Notes under the pieces: model-generated
What the model saw: the letters and a program-made list of their open reading frames with translations, nothing else
What the model was told of the DNA's origin: nothing
Databases searched by the model: none
Source of the DNA: Vespa crabro
Lineage: Eukaryota > Arthropoda > Insecta > Hymenoptera > Vespidae
Direction of reading: 5' to 3'
Assembly: GCF_910589235.1 (NCBI RefSeq)
Contig: NC_060979.1
Span: 1,550,001-1,614,000 of the forward strand
Length of the DNA: 64,000 nt
Translations under genes and position numbers: made by a program
In this document: piece after piece, positions 12,937-22,474 of the stretch
How the letters are laid out: each line of letters starts with the position of its first letter
Numbering within the stretch: position 1 is the first letter of the stretch

Positions 12937-15900
12937 CAATAATTTTTATAAATTATAATTATATGATATTTTACCTTATCAATCGATAATGTCGTAGTAC
13001 AAGTTCCTTCATACCCTCATTATAATTTTTAGATTTATTTAAAAATGTCTTGACCTTATAGGACAGTGTGGCAAACTGTGCAATCACTTGAATGGACAAA
13101 CTGATGAACATGCAATCAAATCCTACATAACCACATATGAAACTAGGTATGACCATTATTTGATAAGCACAGATCAATGCGTACATCCTGCTGTCCGTAA
13201 AATGTATGATATCTAATGTTTTGTAAGGCAATTGATAACCCATGGAATTGTTTTGCTTTGCTGAAAAGTAGAAAAAAAAAGAGAGATAGAAATAAAATAT
13301 TTTTTTGAAGAAGAAAAAAACAAAAGAAAAAGAAGAAGAATTATCAAAAGATAAACGAACAAAAGGATTTGATTAAAACTTATTAAAACGAATATTAATA
13401 TCAACTTTCAATCGATTAATTTACAATTGATTTATGACTTAAAAAAAAAAAAACAAAAAACAAAAAAGAAATGGAATTTTCATTTATTTATTTATTATTT
13501 ATTATTTTCTAATCAATCGTTTAATTGCCATTTCTATTGTAATATTTTTAAATTCTCTTTCATAAATAATGTATCTACCACGCTGTAATGAATAATACGA
13601 TACGAGATATACCCTGAAAGCTATTAATATTTCGAGATATTTAATTTTTTATAAAATATTTTATAGAATTAAACAAATGATAATCCGATGATGTAATATC
13701 GACTGAATACGAATGAATTCGATAATATTTCTTAGTAATGTTGATTTATACATTTTTTTTTCTTTTTTGGATTGCTTTTGATGCACAAAATCTGCCATTA
13801 ACATGTTACGATATAATTTATGTTTAACATTTATCAGTGCCAGTCACTTTATCAATAACTCGTTATGTTATCGTTCTAAATCTAGGGAATAAATATCAAT
13901 AGCTATTAATTATGACAACGCATAATTCAAAAATGAATTATGCCCGTTGTAGTACCGTCAAAGGCACAATAGTATCTTGTTCAAGGTCAAATTTAATATA
14001 AATATGGATATAACTTGTTGATTCTGGAGATCATTGTCTGATCATTAACATCATTAATGACCAATCAATATAAATTCGAAAATTGATGCGGAATACAAAT
14101 ATCATGACAATATCTTTTCAATTTCATAAATATATATCTTTGTCATTGTCATTCAAGAAATCCACAAAATGTCAGGTATTACTTGCACTGTCAATCTTGA
14201 ATTCAATTGAAGCAATCATTTTAAAAAAACATCATTATTGAATTAAAAAATTCATTTTGAACATTTTCATATCAAACGACAAAAATAATCTCTAATGAAA
14301 TTTTCTCAATCGACGTTTAACCCTTATTGACCTTCAGAACTTATTCATATATACTCACAAAAATTTGTCATTGCTTTAATTTCTAATCATTGGATTAATC
14401 CACGATAGAAAATTAAGCGCAATGACATATGTATTTTTTTTTCTTTTTTTTTCTTTTTTTTTTTTTTTTGAATTTTGGGAATGCGAAATTAATTTACTCA
14501 TTAGAAATATTTCAAATGATCAATGACTTTTATAAATTCATACGTGTGTCTATGAATATGTGTCTGTGTATATCGATACGTACGATAATTCAATAATAAA
14601 TTAATAAATAAATGAATTAAAAAAAAAAAAAAAAACAAAAAAAACCAAAAAAATAAAAAAGAAGAAAAAAAATCTTTGGACTAAACATAATGACAAATCA
14701 ATAGAGTAATTAATATGAAATATTTCAAATATAATGTCATAAAGAAAAAAAAAAAAAATCAAAATTTATATATATTATAATACCTATTTGAATTCCATCC
14801 ATAACACGACCGGTATAATATAATATTTCTTCCAGTGTCGCTAAAGAGGCAACTATTACAATAAAATATGGTGGTAATTTAGTATAATTCACGAAGATTA
14901 ATTTCTCCTCTTTAGTTTCGTATTTCTCAGTAAGTGAATACTCTTCAATTTCCACGAATAATTTGCGCAATGCTTTTCTGTTTATTCTAGCGATTGTTAT
15001 TTTCGTAAGTGTCATGATTAGAGCAATATTCTCTGCTATATTCGATACCACGTTCTCCATACTTATTGGAGTCATATACAATTGTACGAGTGTTAGAAAA
15101 CAATGTAGGAAAAGATATGTAAAGAAGAAGAGAAATATCGGAACGTAGTTCTTCAATGGCCAAATTCCCATGCATTTTAAAAGTTTTGAGGTCCAATTGA
15201 ATGATCTTCGAAGGTTAACAATTCCTATTTCCTATAATAAAAAAAATTAATTAATTCGCTAGATTAGTTTTAAATTAATTATTATATTACACATCTAAAC
15301 ATATTTTATTACAGTTAATGTAAAAAAAAAATATATATATATGTATGTAATATATTGATATATTAATATGTTAATATATTGATACGTATTTATATATTTT
15401 TGTTTATAATTATATTAGGTTGGAAACTATGAAACGGGCGTCGAATGAAAGTAAATAACTAAACAAAACACCCGTTTCATAGTTTCCAACCTAATATATA
15501 TAAAAATATATATATATATATTACAATGTATACGCATGTATACAATGTATATATATGTTCATATGTCTATAATGAATAAAAAAAAATACATATATACATA
15601 AGTTTTTTTAGATTCTTCGCTATGTGAGAAAGTACGATTGCGTTTAAACAAATGGGCTGCTTAAATTAGGAACAAATGGGTGGCAAGTAATGTACGATAA
15701 CGCACGTTATTTCATTGACGTTTTTGTTTATAAAAATAAATAAAGAAGAACAAAAAAAGGGAATGTCAACAACATACACGGTGTTCCCAAGTGGTCGCCC
15801 ATCCAAGTACTAACCGTGCCCAACGTTGCTTAACTTCAGTGATCGAACGAGAACTGGTGTTTTCCAACGTGGTATGGTCGTTGACATGAACTCTCTCATT

Positions 15901-18699
15901 TTATGTGTATTTTTACTTGTAAAAAAAATTGATTTCTTCTAAAGTATATTTCATTTATACAAAGTATATTAAGTGCGTTAAGTAAAATGTAGTGTACCAT
16001 TTAAAAAAAAGGAGTATATACAAAATTCTTTAGTTACTTCGCTTTATTGGGAAGTAAGATTGCAATTAACGAAACATGTAGCTTAGATTCGGTGCAGATG
16101 AGCAGGAGTGACCTACAGTGACACATATCATTTTATTGCAGTTTAGGTTGTTTATAAAAAAATTATAATGAAGAACAAAAAGAATGTCAACAACACACGG
16201 TGTTCCCAAGCGGTCACCCCCATCCAAGTACTAACCGTGCCCAACATTGCTTAACTTCAGTGATCGGACGAGAACTGGTGCTTTACAACGCGGTATGATC
16301 GTTGACTTGACAATTCTTTTATATTATACGGTATTTCTCTGCTCCTTAAGATTGATTTATTAACAAAAATTTTTTATTCTTACTGATTGTATTAAGTCTG
16401 TCACGTAAACTGGTGTGTATGATCAAACAGAAAATTATATACATGTTCTTTATTATATTTTATATATATAATTGTTTTTTAGATTCTTGGCCTTGTGTGG
16501 AAGTAAAATAGCATTCAAAGACACCTGTATCTTAGATTGGATTCAAGAGGATTGATGAGTTAAGTTCGAAGATACTCATCATTTGATTGCGGTTTCGTCT
16601 ATTTATAAAAAAATTATAATGAAGAACAAAAAGAATGTCAACAACACACGGTGTTCCCAAGCGGTCACCCATCCAAGTACTAACCGTGCCCGACGTTGCT
16701 TAACTTCAGTGATCGGACGAGAACTGGTGCTTTACAACGCGGTATGATCGTTGACTTATCAACTTTATGTTTTTATTCGTTATTTTCTTACCCATTAAGA
16801 TTGATTTATTATGAAGTATTTTTTATTCGTCTTGAATATATTAAATTTATTAAATAAAATGGAATGTCCGAATTACAAAAAATATGTATATATATATATA
16901 TATATATATAATTTTTTTTAGATTTTTCGCTTTGTGAAGAAGTAAGATTGCGATTAAAAAAATAGGCAGCTTAGATTCGGTGCAGATGAGTAGAAGTGAC
17001 GTACAATGACGCATATCATTTTATTGTAATTTTGGTTGTTTATAAAAAAAAAAATGAAAAAGAAAAAAAATGTCAACAACACACGGTGTTCCCAAGCGGT
17101 CACCCATCCAAGTACTAACCGTGCCCGACGTTGCTTAACTTCAGTGATCGGACGAGAACTGGTGCTTTACAACGCGGTATGATCGTTGACTTGTGTACTT
17201 TATTATTTTATTCATTATTTCTCTGTCTATTAAGATTGATTTATCATAATGAATTTTTTATTTCTACTAATATATATATATATATATACAAATTATTATT
17301 ATTATAGGTATACGTATTTTTATATATGCCAATTTTAATTTATTATAATTTCAACATGATCATATCTTATCTCAATTTTGTATTACAATTAAATTACTCA
17401 ATAAACATAAATATATGTATATATTCTATTATTAAATATATTTAAATATACATGTTTTTTAATTAGTAATATATAATTAATGTTCCAACTGATATTAAAT
17501 ATTGAAATATTTGAATTATTTCAATATTTAAGATTAATTTTTTGATATTGAAATATTTAAAAATAATGTCTAAATATATTTAAATATTACGAAAAGAAAA
17601 TATATACACAGCATTATCATCACATTTAAAAATTTTTTATTTTTAATAACTAATAATTTTTAATGAAAATTCTAACTTGTGTCGATATAAAGCGTTACGA
17701 AGTTTTTTATTTTCTTAACACAATGTATTTGAGAAAAATAGTTTAGATAAAAGTTGTACGACAATAAAGACAACGTATTATTGTACTTTTTTTTTTATAA
17801 TGGAGATTAAAGAAGCCTACATTTTTTATAATGGAAACTTATTATTCGTTAAAAAAAAAAAAGATAAAACTAGTGAATTTTCTATGAAAACATTTTTTTT
17901 ATGGAACAACAAAGTTTATCTTGACGTAGCGTTAAAATTTCCACTAAATAAAAAACAGTAAATATCATAATATTTCCCATATTTAAATCAGATGACACTT
18001 GTTAGAATAATTTTTCTCAAAAATGTCATGTATTCGAAATAATAATTTTTTAATGTATTATTTTGAACACCCGATATATTGTTCGTTAGAAATTTTACAA
18101 TTCGATTATTCATCGAATGAAATATATAATTATTAGACATCATCGGTTCATATTTTTCATTATATTCACGTGAGTATATTAAAATAAAAATTTAATTCCT
18201 TGCGAAACTTTTTTTCGTAAAATCAAATAATTCCTTACGATCAAAGAAATCAAACGTCAAAGACAGAAAGCATGATGATACAATTGTAGAATACAAAAAA
18301 AAAAAGGAAAAGAAAAAAATACCAAGCGAAACGTCACAGAATTCTCTGCGAAGTATAAGATTGTAAAGAATGAAAAAGTCAATAATATCTGTATGCTTAT
18401 AAATGAAATTGCAATTACAACAAAAATATACATATAGAATAAAGAAATGTTCGCAAATAAATTTCCATAAAAATAATTTCCAATTGAGATAAACATTGAA
18501 CACATAGATCGATCGGAAAATCATTTTCGATCATTACATAGGATATCCATGGCACTTATTGGCGTCGTATATACGATCGCCGTATATTCGACATGAGACT
18601 CGTTTTACGGTTAGAAAAAAAGGGAGAGAAAAAAAAACAAAAAATAAAAACAAAACCAAACCATGCTCTTTATCTTACTTCAATGCTTTCCTTTTCCAT
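6619..18699 (-). CDS. Odorant receptor gene B (7tm_6), complete, 390 aa, seven exons
   Basis: Insect Or proteins are seven-helix membrane proteins with a cytoplasmic N terminus that form ligand-gated cation channels with Orco in olfactory neurons. Exons: 18679-18699 (MEKESIE), 14784-15231, 12975-13260, 8780-8879, 7008-7118, 6772-6927, 6619-6669 (stop TGA). The CDS is 1173 bases. Residues 8-27 precede the MGIWPL signature; a first helix is near 39-59, a second near 70-90 and a third near 127-150. GYVGFDCMF marks the fourth region in exon 3. Exon 4 begins LAEKLEDNF and contains a helix with HMCISGY. Exon 5 ends YCFIGECFIQE and runs into SNNFANAIYNYEWYN, the family's C-terminal signature. The protein ends MGYLSVLRTFL. 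The gene is long because intron 1 holds 5S rRNA genes and intron 3 holds two transposons. No break was found. Confidence 0.93.
7250..8215 (+). pseudogene. Decayed coding-like sequence of unknown family in intron 4 of gene B
   Basis: Intron 4 of gene B is much longer than that of gene C because of this stretch. Codons 7685-7942 read open except for one TAA at 7853; the first part includes EYIPFPKNIWKK and EDILLLRRLYGITENT. A second open piece in another frame begins with ATG at 7960 (MEIDWIVHQFVTQKDDH) and stops at 8065. Downstream, SLHDPEIDDSLRVHENNY can be read with no start. A diverged copy lies inverted at 31740-32830 and a remnant at 23100-23290. I do not recognise the family. It could be a broken host gene, a transposon ORF or a retained retrocopy. 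Confidence 0.4.
9415..10283 (+). mobile_element. 869-bp TIR element, family X, copy 1
   Basis: The terminal inverted repeats are about 36 bp and begin TGAGCCGTTTATTTTGAAAG. The core TTTTGAAAGTGGCCTAACTC recurs as internal direct copies near 9593 and 10056, so each element carries four core copies, one of them inverted at the right end. Copy 2 (55870-56732) has the same layout. The right flank is TA; the left flank is AA, probably a mutated TA. A 64-codon ORF lies in the centre. The structure fits a non-autonomous or minimal Tc1/mariner-like element, but no transposase catalytic domain is present. Confidence 0.8.
9656..9847 (+). CDS. Short basic ORF inside TIR element copy 1 (no clear start codon)
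   Basis: An open frame runs from just after a TAA at 9653 to TAG at 9845-9847, 63 residues plus stop. It has a GRPRKF motif near its start and PPEHYDFFKSLSY towards its end. No ATG begins it, so it may be the last exon or a remnant of a longer protein. GRPRK resembles the AT-hook-like motif of Tc1-type DNA-binding regions, but this is only a motif match. The frame is also intact in copy 2, with about four amino-acid or silent changes. Confidence 0.4.
   Translation, partial: VLNLLSRQGRPRKFENIVLIPLYKNIKQITTAKFKDIIDLLRYIPPEHYDFFKSLSYTQNLDE
11564..12828 (-). mobile_element. Mariner transposon, defective, 1265 bp, in intron 3 of gene B
   Basis: Terminal inverted repeats begin ATGGGTTGTTCGGAAAGTAA at the left end and ATGGATTGTTCGGAAAGTAA at the right end (read inwards), flanked on both sides by TA. 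The length is normal for mariner. The transposase is coded on the minus strand and is broken. Both ends and the target duplication are clear, so this is a complete but inactive copy. Confidence 0.93.
11658..12643 (-). pseudogene. Mariner transposase, frameshifted and catalytically dead
   Basis: The N-terminal part begins MKINKQHFRHILLFYYKKGK and contains the two helix-turn-helix regions, including SGRPVKADKD and NLSNSTVYDHLK. A one-base deletion and a stop near 12085-12092 separate it from the C-terminal part, which resumes KKVMLSVWWDFKG. The first catalytic aspartate is present in ITGDEKWVVYNN. At the second site the expected aspartate is N in FHQNKARSH, and at the third site it is H in YSPDLAPSHYYLF. 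The spacing of 34 residues between these two sites identifies the DD34D mariner class. The WVPHEL linker motif is also altered (WVSYVL). With a frameshift and two lost metal ligands it cannot be active. Confidence 0.92.
12896..12933. repeat. (AT)n microsatellite
   Basis: A run of about 18 AT units in intron 3 of gene B, between the mariner end and exon 3. Confidence 0.9.
13261..14783. other. Intron 2 of gene B
   Basis: About 1.5 kb, AT-rich, with several T or A runs near 14430-14470 and 14620-14670. It aligns patchily with intron 2 of gene A (1306-2857). No gene or mobile element is recognised. Confidence 0.6.
15417..15493. mobile_element. Palindromic mini-hairpin MITE, copy 3
   Basis: AGGTTGGAAACTATGAAACG and its exact inverse surround a short loop (TCGAATGAAAGTAAATAACT region). 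TTA and TAA flanks suggest a TA target. It sits in intron 1 of gene B, between exon 2 and the 5S array. Confidence 0.8.
15765..15885 (-). rRNA. 5S rRNA gene, unit 1 (diverged)
   Basis: The minus strand begins GTCAACGACCATACCACGTT and keeps ACCAGTTCTCGT, TTAAGCAACGTTGGGCACGG and GTACTTGGATGGGCGACCAC, ending in GTTGACA followed by a T run (terminator) at lower coordinates. It differs from units 3 and 4 at more than ten sites, including a two-base gain near the 3' end (TGTATGTTG) and changes in the C-box region, so it may be a pseudogene. Confidence 0.85.
16186..16306 (-). rRNA. 5S rRNA gene, unit 2 (C-box insertion)
   Basis: It matches units 3 and 4 closely but has two extra G's (minus strand: GGATGGGGGTGACCGC instead of GGATGGGTGACCGC) in the internal C-box area and an A for G change in the loop (AATGTTGGGC). 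The 3' end runs into a T5 terminator. The insertion lies where TFIIIA binds, so expression is doubtful. Confidence 0.85.
16637..16755 (-). rRNA. 5S rRNA gene, unit 3
   Basis: 119 bases, from GTCAACGATCATACCGCGTT to GTGTGTTGTTGAC. The internal control region is intact (AGTTAAGCAACGTCGGGCAC, then GGTTAGTACTTGGATGGGTG), followed by TTCTTTTTG as terminator. 5S RNA is the small rRNA of the large ribosomal subunit and is transcribed by RNA polymerase III from internal promoters. Confidence 0.93.
17072..17190 (-). rRNA. 5S rRNA gene, unit 4
   Basis: Identical in all positions I compared to unit 3 and also 119 bases long, with a longer T8 terminator. The start is set by comparison with insect 5S RNA, which begins GCCAACG; here the second base is T. 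This unit is nearest to exon 1 of gene B. Confidence 0.93.
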
Positions 18700-18880
18700 T
18701 TTATCTCTTCGAAGGTTCGCGACAGACTGACGGCAAAATGGTCGAGCGTCCTCCCTGGTAAACTCCGTTTGAAAAGTTGTTATACGCATCTAAAGAGCTG
18801 CTTAAATATTTAATCTGAAGTCGATGGAAAAAAATATTGAGAAACAACTCGTCCCTAACCCTTTTCTAACGAGAAATTAA
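18005..18880. repeat. Homogenised exon-1 block, copy 2 (gene B)
   Basis: Covers the end of intron 1, exon 1 and the proximal upstream region of gene B. Exon 1 and its donor are identical in sequence to those of gene A. Only three differences are seen between 18192-18570 and 4018-4400. Confidence 0.8.
18700..18775 (-). promoter_or_regulatory. Shared 5' block upstream of gene B
   Basis: Identical by eye to the block of gene A over 75 bases, with AGTTTACC, GTCAGTC and GAACCTTCGAAGAG in the same order and spacing and GATAAA before the ATG. Confidence 0.55.
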
Positions 18881-19085
18881 ACAGTTACTTTGTTGCAATG
18901 ATCGATTACATTAGTTTGACGATAGTGATAGGAGGGGGAATAGGAGTGTACATAAAAAATGTACTCTCATCGGTTCGGTTTAACTCTCATATCTTATTGT
19001 TTCACAATTCTCATGTAAAATTTGTTATAACTTCATTCCATTTATTTCTCACTGAATTTCTTCTTTCTTTTTTTCTTTTTTTTTC

Positions 19086-19116
<31 letters not shown>

Positions 19117-20275
19117 TTCCAGGGAAGAGGGCGATCATAGTTGTAGAGAAAAAAAAAGTAATATCTCACTCTAAGGGTATATTCACCCTTCTTCACTCGG
19201 ATATAGTTCGAAGTTTCTCAGTTTACCTGGAACATAATATTCCACCCCTTCCCTAACCACCACTTTGCTTTGTTCGATCGTCCTTCCGTTTTCTCGTTGC
19301 ATCCCAGTTCTGTATTATACGACCAACGAAACACATTTGATTGTGGCTGAATTAATGGTGATTGTTAAGAGGAAAACAATTTTTTTTTCTTTTTTTTTTT
19401 TTTTTTCACGGAAACAAGTATTCGTAAGTACTTCGTGGAATTACATGTCTTTACCATTGTACTTTTATATGGAGGGTTTCACGTTAAGGGAGTGACGAGA
19501 AGAGTGCTTTAAGACGTAAATAATTTCTGTGGAAAGAGGGAAACTTTTTTTTTCTTTTTTTTTTTCTTTCTTTCTTTTTTTTAATTATCACTTCCTTCGC
19601 ACAAGATTCCTTTTCCTTCATTATTAAGTTATTATTTTTCTTTTTTTATTGATATCTCAGTAATCTTTTTTTCTGAGATTTTACTTTCATTATTTTCTTT
19701 TTTTTTTTACCTTCGTATCATTTGAATTATAGAAGTTTTAACTTTTCTTCGATTAATCTTTTTTTTTGGGGAGGGGGGAGAGGTTTTTTCTTTTTCGATC
19801 GACGTTTTTCATTTATTAGAACTTTTCTTGAACCCTTAACTTTGTCGACATAAAGTGCTTTTTTTTTTTTAAATAATTTCTTTTTTTCCACTGTCATTTG
19901 TACTTTCGCTTTATTTTATTTCTATATTGAAAAACGCTATAACTCGTAGAACATTTCTATTTATTAGTTCTCTCAATTATATATTAATTATTATATTGCC
20001 ATTTTAAATATCTTGACGTTGAATTAATTAAAATTAATTGGTTTTTTTTAAATTTTGTACATTGCAATAACATCGATGCAATGCATTATCATTCTTACTA
20101 ACAAATTTATTAAAAAAAAAAATTTTTTTTGTCGATCGTTTAACAATTGCATTATATGACATTAGTACAAATCAACGATGTATACACGAAAAGTTTGCCC
20201 ATCTGAAAAAAGAGAATTGAAATAAAAATTGAAGAATGAAATTATTACTACTTAATCCATCTCATTTTCATATTT

Positions 20276-20621
20276 TCACAAAAATATATTCAGTATCGAT
20301 AAATAGTCCATCGATGATTTGACGATCTGCAAATAAAACGAATAATAATAATAATAATAATAATAATGAAATAACAATTGTATTGTTGTAGCAAGGAATG
20401 TAATTTACAAAAATCAAAAAGAAAAAAAAAAAGAAAAGAAAAAATAATCCAAAATATACTTAAGTCTGTGAAGATGGTCAAGGATAAGACGGGCAAATTT
20501 GCCAGACTTTAAACATTGCTATCATTTTCGTGGGTATCAAACAAATAAGAAAAAATTTGGAATCCATTGCCGTTAAGTTATATCAATCGTAATTATAAAT
20601 GACATTAACAAAATTTGTACT
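20276..20621 (-). pseudogene. Odorant receptor pseudogene fragment (exons 6 and 7 only)
   Basis: 20464-20621 matches exon 6 and 20276-20326 matches exon 7 of genes B and C. Damage in exon 6: the tryptophan of the YEWYN signature is TGA, an extra base shifts the frame in the GKFA region, and the donor GTAAG has become TTAAG. Exon 7 still reads IVKSSMDYLSILNIFL and stop, with the conserved G of MGYL changed to D. No exons 1-5 are present upstream; the sequence passes straight into an upstream-type region. This is the remains of an extra gene of the A-C subfamily. Confidence 0.9.
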
Positions 20622-20881
20622 TTAATTTAATGAAACAGTTAAATTAATCTGATAATTGTTATTCCAATTGTATAAAAAATTGTCGGAATTGGAATACGCA
20701 TAAATAATGTACTCCTATCGCTTTGATTCAGTTTGTAGGACAAAGAGAAAAACTTTTTTTTTACTTTTAATTATCATTTGCATTTTACAACATTAGTTTT
20801 CTTTATTTTAAAATTAACCTTCTTCTGTTGATATATAGATAATCTTTTTCTTTCTTTTTTTTTTAAATTTATTTTTTTACA

Positions 20882-21390
20882 TTTTTTTTTTCTTTTTTTT
20901 ACTGTTTAATAACTTGCATTGACTATGAATTTTGACTTCTTTTTTTTTGAATATTTCTTTTACTTTTTCTCTCGTATATTATCAATTGTTTTTACTTAAT
21001 ATATTTTCTAAGCAGACTACTTATTTACTATTTTTTTTTAATTTAATTTTTTATAATTTTTTTTTTCTTTTTCTTTTTTTTACTATTTAATAACTTACAT
21101 TGACTTCTTTTTTTTTGAATGTTTCTTTTCCTTTTTCTCTCATATATTATCAATGGTTTTTATCTATTATATTTTCTAAGCAGACTACTTATTTACTATT
21201 TCTTTTTAATTTAATTTTTTATAATTTTTTTTTTCTTTTTCTTTTTTTTACTATTTAATAACTTGCATTGACTATGAATTTTGACTTCTTTTTTTTGAAT
21301 ATTTCTTTTACTTTTTCTCTCGAATATTATCAATTGTTTTTATTTATTATATTTTTATATACCAGACTTCTTATTTACTCATTTATCGAT
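20882..21390. repeat. T-rich tandem repeat, about 175 bp, three units
   Basis: Units start near 20901, 21081 and 21250, each with ACTRTTTAATAACTT (R is A or G), then a version of TTTCTTTTACTTTTTCTCTC and ATTATCAATTGTTTTTA. It lies in the B/C spacer. No coding potential. Confidence 0.7.
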
Positions 21391-22474
21391 ATGCAAATAT
21401 ATTTGTTAATTTTTTTTTTATTTTTGATTAACATTTGTTTCCATTTTTTCTTTCAATTTTCTTATTGAAATATTATATTTCGTTGGTCGTTTTTATTTAT
21501 TACGTTTTTCTTAATTTTAATATTATATCAAATATTACGTTATCGTTTCAATGTTTCGATATACAATTAATGAAAATCTATTTTATATGTTTATAAATTT
21601 TTTATATAATGAATGCACCCACTTATCATTCTTACAAATAAGATAAATAATTTATGTTAACGATATAAATAATTTACGAGAAATAAATATGGCAATAATT
21701 ATTTCTCGATATTGACTATTGAAATATAATTAATAATTTTATAATAATTAAAAAAGAAAAAAAAGCAATACAGACGATATTAACGTAACATCTAGGATTT
21801 ACCGAAAAGCTCATTTTGATTTTTATGTAAGTAAAAAAGAAAAAAAAAAAAGAAAAAGAATTATAACGTTTTTGCCAATACCAAATTTTGTTATCGTATA
21901 TGTACGTAATTTATCAAGAAAACAATAATAACAAAAGATAAAGAAAATGAAAAGCAAATTGAGTTCATATTTGTTTTCAATTATGAAAATATTAATCACT
22001 TACGTTTGAATTTACATATTATTAATAACAATAATATAATTATAAATTAATAATAATTATAATTTTAATTATCTTAATAAATTTTGTTACCTTCGTTATT
22101 ATTATTATTTTTATCCAATCACATTTACGTGTGATAATAAATAAGATCAAAGATAATTGGCCTATTTTTATTTATTAAAAGAATCAAACAATTGATATAT
22201 CCGTCAAAATTCTTTTAACATTTGAATACTAATTTTGTTTATAAAGGAAAAAATTGATGAGATTTGTTCGATCGTTTTAAAATTGTATTTATATATTTTA
22301 TAACGTCGGTACAAGTCAACGATGTATAAATAATATGTTTACCTTCGTACGAAGGAAGTCGATATAAAGCAAAAAAAAAAAAAAGAAAACAAAAATAAAC
22401 AAACAAATAAATAAATAAATAAATAAAATAAAATAAAAATTGTTACTATTTAATCGATCTTACTTTAATCCCAT

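Larger units (their letters stand above)
8880..12974. other. Intron 3 of gene B, enlarged by insertions
   Basis: At 4.1 kb this intron is about six times longer than in gene C (0.69 kb). It holds a TIR element at 9415-10283 and a mariner at 11564-12828. The stretch 10284-11563 is AT-rich and I recognise nothing in it; 9120-9300 contains short imperfect repeats of TTAATATAATTA type. Confidence 0.7.
15600..17200 (-). repeat. Tandem array of four 5S rDNA units inside intron 1 of gene B
   Basis: Four 5S genes are spaced about 421, 451 and 435 bases apart. Each spacer has a related stretch with TAGATT...GAAGTAAGATTGC and ATTTATAAAAAAATTATAATG just before the 3' end of the gene. Units 3 and 4 are the most regular. 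All units lie on the same strand as gene B, so an Or primary transcript would run through them. Confidence 0.85.
18776..22474. other. Spacer between gene B start and gene C stop
   Basis: About 3.7 kb. The part to about 19500 is the upstream region of gene B, alignable to 4720-5240. A broken receptor fragment lies at 20276-20621. It is followed at about 20690 by a second copy of an upstream-type sequence (GTACTCCTATCG), as expected if a deletion removed exons 1-5 of a former gene. The remainder is T-rich low complexity. Confidence 0.6.
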
